Part shown: in pieces, positions 7,583 to 16,001 of the stretch
How the letters are laid out: every line of letters starts with the position of its first letter
How positions within the stretch are numbered: position 1 is the first letter of the stretch
Source: Bifidobacterium hapali
Lineage (GTDB): Bacteria > Actinomycetota > Actinomycetes > Actinomycetales > Bifidobacteriaceae
Direction of reading: 5' to 3'
Assembly (NCBI RefSeq): GCF_002259755.1
Contig: NZ_MWWY01000024.1
Coordinates: 1 to 64,000 of the forward strand
Length of the DNA: 64,000 nt
The notes under the pieces: model-generated
What the model saw: the letters and a program-made list of their open reading frames with translations, nothing else
What the model was told of the DNA's origin: nothing
The model's database searches: none
Made by a program: the position numbers and the translations under genes

Positions 7583-7950
7583 ATGATCACCATAACGCGA
7601 AATGTGTGTGCACGGTATTTTTCAGTCATTGGTTACTGAGTATAGGTTTCTCAGTAGATGTGCCCCCATGCTGCGCTCAATCGTTGCTAGCTCGTTTGCT
7701 GTGGATGTTACACCACGGCAGCTGGGAACAAACGCGAGATGATTTGTTGAGATATGTGGAAATACAACAGAGTTGAGATAGTAAGTCAGTAGTATCGAAT
7801 CGGTTCGACACGCCGAGTGGCAATCGATTGCCGGAAATCGATTGCCGTGTTATCTTTAGTTACATCCGAGAGACGGCGATGATCGCCGCTAGCAACAACG
7901 AAATATGTTGCATTTTGGATGGAAGAGAACACATGGTTAAGGAGAACTTC
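7583..7950. other. 368-bp divergent control region
   Basis: No gene is seen here. The stretch separates the PP2C-like gene (leftward) from the sugar-binding lipoprotein gene (rightward). It holds the tandem palindrome at 7819-7846 and an AAGGAG ribosome site at 7939-7944. An in-frame ATG at 7828 lies inside the operator and is unlikely to be used. Confidence 0.6.
7819..7846. promoter_or_regulatory. tandem LacI-type operators
   Basis: The 14-bp perfect palindrome GGCAATCGATTGCC (7819-7832) is followed without a gap by a second copy with one change, GGAAATCGATTGCC (7833-7846). A CG centre with short inverted arms is typical of LacI-family sites. The regulator is probably the LacI protein encoded at 11914-12963, at the end of the same cluster. 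Confidence 0.65.
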
Positions 7951-9558
7951 ATGGGACGCTGTGGTTTGCATGTTAACAAACTCGTCGTATCCGTCCTGAT
8001 TGCGTCACTATGCGCAACGCTCGCCGGATGCGGACAAAAGAAGCCCACCGTCGACGCAGACGGCAAACCGATTGTGACCATTCGGGTGCGTCGTAACGTC
8101 ACCGATCATCCAATGAAGAACACGGAATATTCCAAGCAACTGGAAGTAGCTTGCGATTGCACTATTAACTGGGAAGAGATCGCTGATAGCTCATGGGGTC
8201 AGCAGAAAGCACCAAAGATGGTGGCTAACGACTTCCCAGATATCGGCCTGACTCTTTACGATCCAACCGACGTTAGCCGTTACCCGAATCAGTTTGAAGA
8301 TATTTCACAGCATCTCAACGAGCTGCCAAACGTGGAAAAATTCTTCCAGGCACATCCAGTAGCTAAGAAGATGGTTGAAAACAGCAACGGTGAGATCAAG
8401 TTGCTGCCATCTGACCGTGGTAAAGGTTACCGTGTTTCTGCCACGCATATGTTCATCAACAAGCAGTGGCTGGACAAGCTTGGGCTGAAGGTACCAACCA
8501 CATGGGATGAGCTCAAGAATGTTCTTGAAGCGTTCAAAACGCAGGACCCCAACGGCAATGGTAAAGCTGACGAAGTGCCGATGAACATCCGCGGTCTCGG
8601 ATTCGGCCTTTGGAGCCCGCTCGTATTGCTCAACTCTACTGGAATAGTCACCAGTTTTATGGGTTCTAGTGCTTCTACGCAAGGCTACTATGTCAAGGAT
8701 GGCAAGGTTAAGAGTTACTACACATCTAATGAACTCAAAGATGTGATCACTTACCTGCACAGCTTGATGGCTGACGGCCTGATTCCGAAAGATACGTTTA
8801 CTCGCGATGCTTCGCAATACGTTGCACAGGCAGTCAACGATGGTAAAACTGCATTGACTGGCGTCACCTTTGGATGGTCTGCGTACAGTGAATTCGGCAA
8901 CGGACTTGCCAAGCAGTACATGAGCATTCCGCCTCTCAAGCAGTCCGCTTCCACACCAGATAAGGACGTTAAATGGGATTATTCACAAGACGCTACTGAG
9001 TTCGCATACAGCTTGTCTGTTAGCCCGAAGGCCGCGAATAAAATTGCCGTCTACAAAATCATAAACGCAATGTACAGCGAGAAACTGTCAGTGGAAGGAT
9101 ATTTTGGTTCTATCCCGACCACATTATCTGACGATGGTAATCACACTTACACCATCGACCGCGCTAAGGCATACGCCGAGTACCCAGATACACGCGCTAT
9201 CGCATTGCAGGATCGTTTCGCTGGATGGGTGCCCGATGAAGCAACGATCGTCAACGATGATAACGCTGATCAGGTAACTGAAGCCAACAATGCCGTAGAG
9301 GAAGCATTGAGTCGCGTCGATCCAACCAAAGATGTCATCCCGATTTACGTGCGCCCTAGCAGTGATGATCTCGACACGCTATCCGACAACAACACGTCTA
9401 TCAGTAACTACGCCGGCAACCAGTTGGCAAAGTGGGTACAGAGTGGCGGCATCGATAAGGAATGGGATAAGTATCTCAAGAACATTGCCGAACCTACGCT
9501 TGGACTCGAAGAGAATATTGCGATCTGGCAGAAATACTACGACAAGGCTGTCAAGTGA
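7951..9558 (+). CDS. carbohydrate ABC transporter substrate-binding lipoprotein (LplA/YtcQ type)
   Basis: This 535-residue lipoprotein should capture a sugar or oligosaccharide at the cell surface for the two permeases that follow. The N-terminus is a lipoprotein signal: basic start, hydrophobic LVVSVLIASLCATL, and lipobox LAGC with the modified cysteine. The remainder is a large family 1 binding protein of the LplA/YtcQ subgroup, which is longer than usual MalE-type proteins. An AAGGAG site 6 bases before the ATG at 7951 decides the start over the upstream ATGs at 7828 and 7933. Expression is likely controlled at the tandem palindrome just upstream. The sugar is unknown; related systems take complex plant or host glycans. 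Confidence 0.88.
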   Translation: MGRCGLHVNKLVVSVLIASLCATLAGCGQKKPTVDADGKPIVTIRVRRNVTDHPMKNTEYSKQLEVACDCTINWEEIADSSWGQQKAPKMVANDFPDIGLTLYDPTDVSRYPNQFEDISQHLNELPNVEKFFQAHPVAKKMVENSNGEIKLLPSDRGKGYRVSATHMFINKQWLDKLGLKVPTTWDELKNVLEAFKTQDPNGNGKADEVPMNIRGLGFGLWSPLVLLNSTGIVTSFMGSSASTQGYYVKDGKVKSYYTSNELKDVITYLHSLMADGLIPKDTFTRDASQYVAQAVNDGKTALTGVTFGWSAYSEFGNGLAKQYMSIPPLKQSASTPDKDVKWDYSQDATEFAYSLSVSPKAANKIAVYKIINAMYSEKLSVEGYFGSIPTTLSDDGNHTYTIDRAKAYAEYPDTRAIALQDRFAGWVPDEATIVNDDNADQVTEANNAVEEALSRVDPTKDVIPIYVRPSSDDLDTLSDNNTSISNYAGNQLAKWVQSGGIDKEWDKYLKNIAEPTLGLEENIAIWQKYYDKAVK

Positions 9559-9778
9559 CCATCGTCACCTGTGCTCTGTCACACGGCTGATCATTCTCAA
9601 CCACAGATAATACTTGCGTCGTTTTTTTCCTTTTCCGGCGCAACTTCCTACAGGACTACGTCGGCTGTGACCGCCAATCCGGCCGACATGTCCTTATCTT
9701 TCTCAGTATCCGCAGTGGCCACAACACATGGTCTTACAGCACAAACAACATACGGTTCCTATCACATTGGAGCACATC

Positions 9779-10732
9779 ATGTCATCCACCACTATCACTG
9801 CATCCAGCCGGTCCCCACAGCAGCCGATCAAAACTAGCTTGCCATCCCGTATTGCCGAACATTTTCGCCGATACTGGGAACTATGGCTGCTCACCCTGCC
9901 TGCACTCGTATTCGTTGCTTTGTTCGCATACGTTCCAATGTGGGGTATTCAGCTCGCCTTCCGCGAATTTGATCCTGACAAAGGCTTGACTGGTGGCGAC
10001 TTCGTCGGATTCAAATACTTCAACAAATTTTTCCACTCGCCACTATTCGGTGAGATTATGACCAACACAGTCCGCATCAGCTTGTGGACCCTAGTAATGG
10101 GCTTTCTCTTCCCGATTATTCTGGCTCTGCTCATCAACCAGATTCATTCACCGAAGATCAAAGGCTTTGTGCAGACCATCACCTACATGCCACACTTCAT
10201 TTCGATCGTGGTTATCGTTTCCATGCTCAACATCTTCCTCGCTCCGAATACCGGCATCATCGGTCAGTTCTTCGGCGACGAAAGCTTGATGGGTAGCACC
10301 GGCGCAATTACCGCAGTCTACTGGATTTCTGAAGTTTGGCAGCATTGCGGATGGAACGCCATTATCTATTTAGCTGCACTATCCTCAGTCGATACGTCTC
10401 TATATGAGGCTGCGAAACTCGATGGTGCTGGTCGCTTGCAACTCATCCGATACGTTGACTTCCCAGCAATTTTGCCTACCTGCGGCGTGCTGCTCATTCT
10501 CAACATGGGTTCCGTACTGAATGTTGGCTTCGACAAGATCTACCTTATGCAGAACACGCTGAACCTGCCGGCCACCGAAGTGATCTCCACTTACGTGTAC
10601 AAGATCGGCATGATCAACTTCCAGTTCTCCTACTCTACGGCCATCGGCCTGTTCAATACGGTTATCAACTTCATCTTCCTAGTTTCGGCTAACGCAATCT
10701 CGAAGCGCGTCTCGAACGCGAGCATCTTCTAA
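9779..10732 (+). CDS. carbohydrate ABC transporter permease, LplB-like
   Basis: This 317-residue inner-membrane permease has about six transmembrane segments, starting with LWLLTLPALVFVALFAYVPMW. The EAA loop that contacts the ATPase appears as SLYEAAKLDGAGRLQLIRYVDFP, followed by the PAILPTCGVLLIL helix. The FREFDPDKGLTGGDFVGFKYF segment is typical of LplB/YtcP-linked permeases. An ATG at 9779 with GGAG six bases upstream is chosen; an in-frame ATG at 9728 lacks support. It is the second gene of the sugar uptake cluster. No ATPase gene is present, so a shared MsiK-type ATPase encoded elsewhere probably powers it. Confidence 0.9.
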   Translation: MSSTTITASSRSPQQPIKTSLPSRIAEHFRRYWELWLLTLPALVFVALFAYVPMWGIQLAFREFDPDKGLTGGDFVGFKYFNKFFHSPLFGEIMTNTVRISLWTLVMGFLFPIILALLINQIHSPKIKGFVQTITYMPHFISIVVIVSMLNIFLAPNTGIIGQFFGDESLMGSTGAITAVYWISEVWQHCGWNAIIYLAALSSVDTSLYEAAKLDGAGRLQLIRYVDFPAILPTCGVLLILNMGSVLNVGFDKIYLMQNTLNLPATEVISTYVYKIGMINFQFSYSTAIGLFNTVINFIFLVSANAISKRVSNASIF

Positions 10733-10750
10733 AACGAGAGGAACACAGCA

Positions 10751-11701
10751 ATGAGCGCATCAATCGCCATGAATGGCAATCCAGCTTCCAAATCAAACGG
10801 CAACGATATTCCGTGGAACAAAAAGCAACCGCAACATCTCACTATGGGAGATTGGGTGACCTCCGGTGTTATCAACGCCCTGATTGTGGTTGTCGTGTTG
10901 ATCGTACTGTACCCACTATGGTTCGTTATCATCTCGTCATTCTCTGACCCGAACAGCGTCGCATCTGGTCAGACTCGATTGCTCCCCACGGGCGTCACCT
11001 TCGCGGGTTACGCGAAAATCTTCGCAAACGCACAGATTTGGCGCGGCTACTGGAACACGATCGTCTACTCGGTGCTCGGTACCGCAGTCAATATGGTGGT
11101 GACTATTCCGTGCGCGTTCGCACTGTCGCGCCGTGAGTTCAAGCCGCGTCGCGTTATCCTATTCCTGTTCACTGTCACCATGTTCTTCGCTGGTGGCCTC
11201 GTTCCGAACTACTTGCTCTTCCAACAACTCGGCATTATCGACACGATGTGGGTGTTCATTCTGCCCGGTGCAGTGAGCGTGTATAACGTGATTGTCGCTC
11301 GTTCATTCTTTGAAACCTCCATTCCGGAAGACCTGCACGACGCGGCACAGATCGATGGCCTTGGCTATCTCGGCTACTTCTTCCGCGTTGTCCTACCACT
11401 GAGCCCAGCAATTCTTGCGGTGATCGGTCTGTACTACTTCGTTGGACACTGGAACGACTTCATGACCGGTCTTATCTACATCACCGATCAGAACAAACAG
11501 CCGCTACAGGTCGTGCTCCAGCAGATTTTGCTCGTCTCGCAGTCAGTTGCCTCGAACCTCAACGCCGCTGCGCAGCAGCAACTCGCTGATCAGATCAAGT
11601 TCGGTGTGATTATCGTGGCTACGATTCCGCTGCTCGTGCTCTACCCGTGCCTGCAGAAGTACTTCAACAAGGGCGTCATGCTCGGAGCAGTCAAGGGCTG
11701 A
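10751..11701 (+). CDS. carbohydrate ABC transporter permease, LplC/YtcP-like
   Basis: This is the partner permease of 316 residues with about six membrane segments. The first is VINALIVVVVLIVLYPLWFV after a polar N-terminal tail of about 40 residues. The EAA motif is PEDLHDAAQIDGLGYLGYFF, followed by RVVLPLSPAILAVIGLYYFV. A GAGAGGAAC ribosome site lies before the ATG, and the gene begins 18 bases after the previous stop, so the two permeases are cotranscribed. A strong stem-loop at 11754-11806 ends the unit. The heterodimer with the upstream permease forms the membrane channel. Confidence 0.9.
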   Translation: MSASIAMNGNPASKSNGNDIPWNKKQPQHLTMGDWVTSGVINALIVVVVLIVLYPLWFVIISSFSDPNSVASGQTRLLPTGVTFAGYAKIFANAQIWRGYWNTIVYSVLGTAVNMVVTIPCAFALSRREFKPRRVILFLFTVTMFFAGGLVPNYLLFQQLGIIDTMWVFILPGAVSVYNVIVARSFFETSIPEDLHDAAQIDGLGYLGYFFRVVLPLSPAILAVIGLYYFVGHWNDFMTGLIYITDQNKQPLQVVLQQILLVSQSVASNLNAAAQQQLADQIKFGVIIVATIPLLVLYPCLQKYFNKGVMLGAVKG

Positions 11702-11753
11702 TCGGCTTATTCACGTTCGGCTATTCACTATGATCGAACGTACGTACCAGATT

Positions 11754-11806
11754 ACGGACGGCAAGTCAATCGGAATCAATATTTTCCGTATCGACTTGCC
11801 GTCCGT
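11754..11806 (+). terminator. terminator of the sugar transporter operon
   Basis: Perfect 14-base arms ACGGACGGCAAGTC (11754-11767) and its complement (11793-11806) are followed by a short T-containing stretch. It lies 52 bases after the last permease gene and separates the operon from the LacI gene. Confidence 0.75.
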
Positions 11807-11913
11807 TTGTACCATCTCGCTATTACACGATTACCCGCAACATGCGAGAAAAAGAACGGGATAGGCTACTATGATCGGTGCTGCGACAACACTTAACGCG
11901 ACGGGAGCCACGC

Positions 11914-12963
11914 ATGGTTACGATGAAAGATATCGCGCTGAAAACAGGCGTATCTACAGCAACAGTATCACGCGTGCTCAACGGTAAAGATCAAGGACGT
12001 ATCAAACCAGAAATCGCTCGCGAAGTGCGTCACCAAGCCGAAGTACTGGGATACACGATCAATCCGATTGCCCGCGGTTTGCGCACTAATCGCAGTCATA
12101 TGATCGGACTGATCAGCGACGCGATCGCCACCACACCATACGCTGGCCGCATCATTCTCGGTGCGCAAGATGCAGCCCGAGCATTCGGTTACCTATTAAC
12201 AGTCGTGAACACTGGCGATGACGCTGAACTCGAACATGAACAGATCACTATGATGCGTCGATATGGTGTTGACGGATTCCTCTACGCAACCATGTACAAC
12301 CAAATTCGCACACTGCCAGATGCGCTCGATGGCTGTGCAACTGTTATGGTTGATGCTGAAGATGCAGACGGGCAATGCCCATCCATCGGTCCAGATGAGT
12401 GGGGCATTGGCAAGGATGCAACCAATCGTTTGCTCGCTGCTGGATGCACGCGCATTGCGTACTTTGGTTGTCCTCCTGTGCTCATTGCACAACCGAGACG
12501 ATTGGCTGGATATGAAGCAGCATTAGATCATGCTGGCATTGCGCCTGAAAATCGACTTGCTCTAACAGTAGACGAAAATGTTAACGGTGCGCAGAGAGCT
12601 GCAACAGTATTCGACGCCGGTGCAGACGGTATCTTCTGTTTCAATGATGTGCGCGTGCGATTCATCTACGAGGAAGCTGAACGACGAGGATTGCACATCG
12701 GCCAAGATGTGTCTGTTGTGAGCGTTGATAATTTTGAATTGCTCGCCGGATTTTTTGAACCTCGACTGACCTCTATTGAATTGCCACACTATGAAATGGG
12801 ATACTGGGGTGCGTGCAAACTCATCTCAATGATCGAAGGACGCGATTTGAGTGATGCGCTTGACACGGTAGTCACTGACGCAGTAATGCCAGACCTATCG
12901 GTCGATCACGGTCACATTCGTTGCGCGATTATCGAGAAAGAATCTGTGCGCCAAGCATCATAA
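11914..12963 (+). CDS. LacI-family transcriptional regulator
   Basis: The 349-residue regulator has the N-terminal helix-turn-helix MKDIALKTGVSTATVSRVLNG (residues 4-24) and the hinge helix region INPIARGLRTNRS. The periplasmic-binding-like effector domain starts at MIGLISDAIATTPYAG. It probably represses the transporter genes at 7951-11701 through the tandem palindrome at 7819-7846 and releases DNA on binding the imported sugar or a product of it. A GGGAG site lies before the ATG at 11914; the in-frame ATG at 11878 adds 12 residues without family support. It is separated from the transporter genes by a terminator, so it has its own promoter. Confidence 0.88.
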   Translation: MVTMKDIALKTGVSTATVSRVLNGKDQGRIKPEIAREVRHQAEVLGYTINPIARGLRTNRSHMIGLISDAIATTPYAGRIILGAQDAARAFGYLLTVVNTGDDAELEHEQITMMRRYGVDGFLYATMYNQIRTLPDALDGCATVMVDAEDADGQCPSIGPDEWGIGKDATNRLLAAGCTRIAYFGCPPVLIAQPRRLAGYEAALDHAGIAPENRLALTVDENVNGAQRAATVFDAGADGIFCFNDVRVRFIYEEAERRGLHIGQDVSVVSVDNFELLAGFFEPRLTSIELPHYEMGYWGACKLISMIEGRDLSDALDTVVTDAVMPDLSVDHGHIRCAIIEKESVRQAS

Positions 12964-13110
12964 ATAATCTAAATAATCGGTATAGAGGATTCGTATGAGG
13001 AGCCGTAATCATAGCTAGTTTGTCGAATTAGATTACGCTGACCATACACTATCCGACAATCTATATAACTCGGACACGGACGTACGGATACAAAAAGTAA
13101 CCGTAACCGA

Positions 13111-13123
13111 TACGATAACATTC
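13111..13123 (+). promoter_or_regulatory. likely leaderless promoter of aroA
   Basis: TACGAT at 13111-13116 resembles a -10 element and ends 7 bases before the aroA ATG. There is no ribosome site between. The transcript would then start at or next to the start codon, as is common in actinobacteria. The call is inferred from spacing alone. Confidence 0.4.
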
Positions 13124-14470
13124 ATGAGCGAAACGACAACACCAGCAATCACCGATCCTTGGCCCGCGCCAATGCCGAACGGACCGATTAACGCTACTGT
13201 CACTATTCCCGGCAGCAAATCACTGTCGAACCGATATCTCATCCTCGCGGCTCTTGGTTCGCAGCCAGTCACCCTCGTCGGGCTGTTACGTTCACGAGAC
13301 ACTGAACTTATGATGGGCGCACTCGAACAACTCGGCGTGCACTGTGACGTTGACCCAAATACTGACACCACAGTAACGGTTACACCACCGGCAGACGGAC
13401 ACTTCCACGGTAACGTCGACATTTACTGTGGACTTGCCGGCACGGTTATGCGATTCGTGCCGGGGCTTGCTCTCTTCGCCGACGGGCCGGTGCATTTCGA
13501 CGGCGATAAACAAGCGTACGCACGCCCTATGAAGCCGGTCCTCGACGGACTCGAACAGCTCGGCGCACGCGTCGACTATCATGCAGAACCCGGCTACTTG
13601 CCGTTTACGATCACGCCGCCCGCAACATTGCCGCAAAGCCTCGCCCAAGTAAGCATCGACTCATCTGGCTCGTCTCAGTTCATTTCCGGCCTGCTGTTGA
13701 TCGGATCACGTCTGCCCGGCGGGCTGTCGTTGACGCATACGGGAGAAAAAACGCCAAGCTTACCGCACATTCGTATGACCGTTGCAGACGTAAACGGTGC
13801 TGGCGGCCACGCACTTGCCGACGAGGAACATCATCGTTGGTCGGTTTCGTCGCACTCGTTGCAGTTGCCAGAACGCGTGGTTGTCGAACCGGACTTGTCG
13901 AATGCGGCGCCATTTTTAGGCGCTGCATTGATTGCTGGTGGTACCGTGCGTGTGCCGCATTGGCCGGTGGAAACTACTCAACCGGGCGGTTTGTTACCTG
14001 GTTATCTTGAGCAGATGGGTGCGCGAGTGTTGTTCCCAGAACGTGAGGGTGTTCGGTACTGTGAGGTATCGTCCGATGGACATATTCACGGTCTTGGAGA
14101 TTTCGATCTGACTGCAGCTGGAGAGATTGCGCCGTCACTGGCTGCAATCCTCGTGTTCGCTGATGCGCCGACACGTATGATCGGCATTGGCCATTTGCGC
14201 GGTCATGAGACGAATCGATTAGCGGCACTTGTTACAGAGATCCAACGTGTTGGGGGAGTAGCATGCGAACTGCCGGACGGTATTGAGATTACGCCGGTTG
14301 CGCGCGAAACAATGCACGGCGCGGTGATGGAATCGTATGCTGATCATCGCATGGCTACGTTCGCAGCGATGATTGGACTGGCAGTGCCGGGCGTGAGTAT
14401 TGTCAACGTGGCAACCACTCGCAAAACCCTGCCTGACTTTGTTGGTATGTGGAACAGCATGTTGTCGTAG
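13124..14470 (+). CDS. aroA: 3-phosphoshikimate 1-carboxyvinyltransferase (EPSP synthase)
   Basis: AroA joins phosphoenolpyruvate to shikimate-3-phosphate, the sixth step of the shikimate pathway. The 448-residue protein starts its first domain with TIPGSKSLSNRYLILAALG, carrying the substrate-binding KS/SNR residues. It later shows CGLAGTVMRFVPGLALFADG, the DSSGSSQFISGLLL segment, and the late YADHRMATFAAM active-site block. Length and order of motifs are normal. It has no ribosome site and a -10-like TACGAT 7 bases before ATG, so it is probably leaderless. It stands apart from the other aro genes of the window (50.7-54.0 kb). Confidence 0.94.
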   Translation: MSETTTPAITDPWPAPMPNGPINATVTIPGSKSLSNRYLILAALGSQPVTLVGLLRSRDTELMMGALEQLGVHCDVDPNTDTTVTVTPPADGHFHGNVDIYCGLAGTVMRFVPGLALFADGPVHFDGDKQAYARPMKPVLDGLEQLGARVDYHAEPGYLPFTITPPATLPQSLAQVSIDSSGSSQFISGLLLIGSRLPGGLSLTHTGEKTPSLPHIRMTVADVNGAGGHALADEEHHRWSVSSHSLQLPERVVVEPDLSNAAPFLGAALIAGGTVRVPHWPVETTQPGGLLPGYLEQMGARVLFPEREGVRYCEVSSDGHIHGLGDFDLTAAGEIAPSLAAILVFADAPTRMIGIGHLRGHETNRLAALVTEIQRVGGVACELPDGIEITPVARETMHGAVMESYADHRMATFAAMIGLAVPGVSIVNVATTRKTLPDFVGMWNSMLS

Positions 14471-14486
14471 CGGGTCAACCTGTATG

Positions 14487-14542
14487 CTGCGTGGCGGAAA
14501 ACGCTCGCTGAGCACTGTCTCAGCGAGCGTTTTCCGCCACGC
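14487..14542. terminator. 25-bp-stem hairpin between aroA and ackA (palindrome family, copy A)
   Basis: Perfect 25-base arms (14487-14511 and 14518-14542) enclose the loop CACTGT. The arm starts TGCGTGGCGGAAAACGCTCG. It lies between convergent aroA and ackA and could end transcription from both sides. A relative with the same fold but different paired bases lies at 43156-43204. Confidence 0.65.
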
Positions 14543-14562
14543 AGGAAGGGGACATAGCGTAT

Positions 14563-14603
14563 AAGCAAAAGGCTGGTGATTCCCTCTGTGGGAAATCACC
14601 AGC
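14563..14603 (-). terminator. terminator of ackA
   Basis: On the minus strand, GGCTGGTGATTTCCC pairs with GGGAATCACCAGCC across a 5-base loop and is followed by CTTTTGC. It begins 40 bases after the ackA stop codon and has the form of a rho-independent terminator. Confidence 0.75.
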
Positions 14604-14642
14604 CTGTAACGACTCAAACGTTCAGTGTAGTGAGTCAGTTAC

Positions 14643-15872
14643 TCACTTGGCGAACGTGTTGCCGTAGGCATCCTCGCCAGCTTCCGCGATAGCAGCGGAC
14701 TTGCGAGCGATGGCCAGCTCCTCGTTGGTTGGGATCACAGCGATGATCACGGAGGAGTCTGGGGTGGAGATGACGCGCGGCTGCTTGGAGCGAGTCGCGT
14801 TCTTCTCCTCGTCGAGCTTGACGCCGAACGGAGCGAGCTTGTCGCACACCATCTTGCGCACGATATCATCGTTCTCGCCAACACCAGCGGTGAAGGTGAT
14901 CACGTCTACGCCACCCATCTGAGCAGTGTAGTTGCCGATGTAGCTGACGATACGATGCACGTACACATCGAGAGCCAGCTTAGCGTCCTCGTTACCTTCA
15001 GCAACCAGACGGTGAACCTCACGCAGATCGCCGAAACCGGTCATACCCATCATGCCGGAACGCTTGTTGAACAGAGCATCCAGCTCATCCACGTTCATGT
15101 GAGCGTTACGGATGAGGTGGAAGACCACGGCCGGGTCGATATCGCCGGTACGGCCACCCATAACAAGGCCCTCAAGCGGGGTCAGACCCATAGAAGTCTC
15201 AACCGGCTTGCCGGAGATTTCAGCGGAAGCGGAAGCACCGTTGCCGATGTGCAGCACGATCTGCTTGAGACCCTCAGCTGGCTTGCCAATGACTTCCGGC
15301 ACCACGGAGGAAATGTACTCGTGAGACGTGCCGTGAGCACCGTAACGACGGATGTGATACTGGTCGGCGATTTCCTTGTTCAGCGCGTAGGTGCTGGCAG
15401 CCTTCGGCAGCTGGAAGAAGAAGGAGGAGTCGAACACGAAGATCTGCGGAACATCCGGCAGCAGTGCGCGCATAACTTCAGCACCCTTGGCTTCCGGGCC
15501 ATTGTGCAGTGGAGCGAGCACAGCCAGATCCTTAACCTGGTTGATGGTCTTATCGGTGACCAGAGCCGGGTTCGGGAAGATGGAGCCACCCTGAACCACA
15601 CGGTGACCAACGGCCACAATGCCAGCCTCGGACAGGTCCGGGCCGTACTCCTTAAAGAAGCCGAGCACACGCTTCAAGCCCTGCTCGTGATCGTGAATCG
15701 GCTCCTCAAGCTCATGCTTCTCGCCGTTGTACTCGTGCTTGTAATGACCGTCGATCGGCTCGCCAATCTTCTCGACAAGACCAGAAGCGAGACCTTCGCC
15801 GGACTCAAGATCAACCAGCTGGTACTTGATCGAGCTGGAACCGGAATTGATGACAAGGACGGTTTTCGCCAT
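14643..15872 (-). CDS. ackA: acetate kinase
   Basis: AckA converts acetyl phosphate and ADP to acetate and ATP, the last ATP-yielding step of the bifid shunt. The 409-residue protein starts with TVLVINSGSSSIKYQLVD, the phosphate-binding strand of the acetokinase fold. It contains GHRVVQGG, HIGNGASASAEISG, GGRTGDIDPAVVF and FTAGVGEND, all usual for the family. The ATG at 15872 (giving MAKTV) is chosen because GGAGG lies 8 bases upstream; a second ATG three codons earlier overlaps that site. It follows pta on the same strand after a 129-bp gap with a hairpin. Its regular codon choice suggests high expression. Confidence 0.96.
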   Translation of the reverse strand: MAKTVLVINSGSSSIKYQLVDLESGEGLASGLVEKIGEPIDGHYKHEYNGEKHELEEPIHDHEQGLKRVLGFFKEYGPDLSEAGIVAVGHRVVQGGSIFPNPALVTDKTINQVKDLAVLAPLHNGPEAKGAEVMRALLPDVPQIFVFDSSFFFQLPKAASTYALNKEIADQYHIRRYGAHGTSHEYISSVVPEVIGKPAEGLKQIVLHIGNGASASAEISGKPVETSMGLTPLEGLVMGGRTGDIDPAVVFHLIRNAHMNVDELDALFNKRSGMMGMTGFGDLREVHRLVAEGNEDAKLALDVYVHRIVSYIGNYTAQMGGVDVITFTAGVGENDDIVRKMVCDKLAPFGVKLDEEKNATRSKQPRVISTPDSSVIIAVIPTNEELAIARKSAAIAEAGEDAYGNTFAK

Positions 15873-15931
15873 TGTGGGCATCCTCCATTGTAATTTGTCT
15901 GTTTCCCGCTGACACGGGTTACCGTTTGTCA

Positions 15932-15966
15932 GATTACTCGCTGCTTACTACAAACTGCGAGTAATC
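15932..15966 (-). terminator. hairpin between pta and ackA
   Basis: GATTACTCGC and its complement (15932-15941 and 15957-15966) form a 10-bp stem in the gap between pta and ackA. There is no strong T run after it on the minus strand, so it may weaken or adjust read-through, or protect an RNA end, rather than fully stop transcription. Confidence 0.45.
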
Positions 15967-16001
15967 CTGCTGCTACTTGCGTATTACCGTAGTACTACTG
16001 C

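Noticed and set aside
14955..15893. 312-codon plus-strand frame over ackA
   Set aside because: It is the antisense image of ackA and has no family features.
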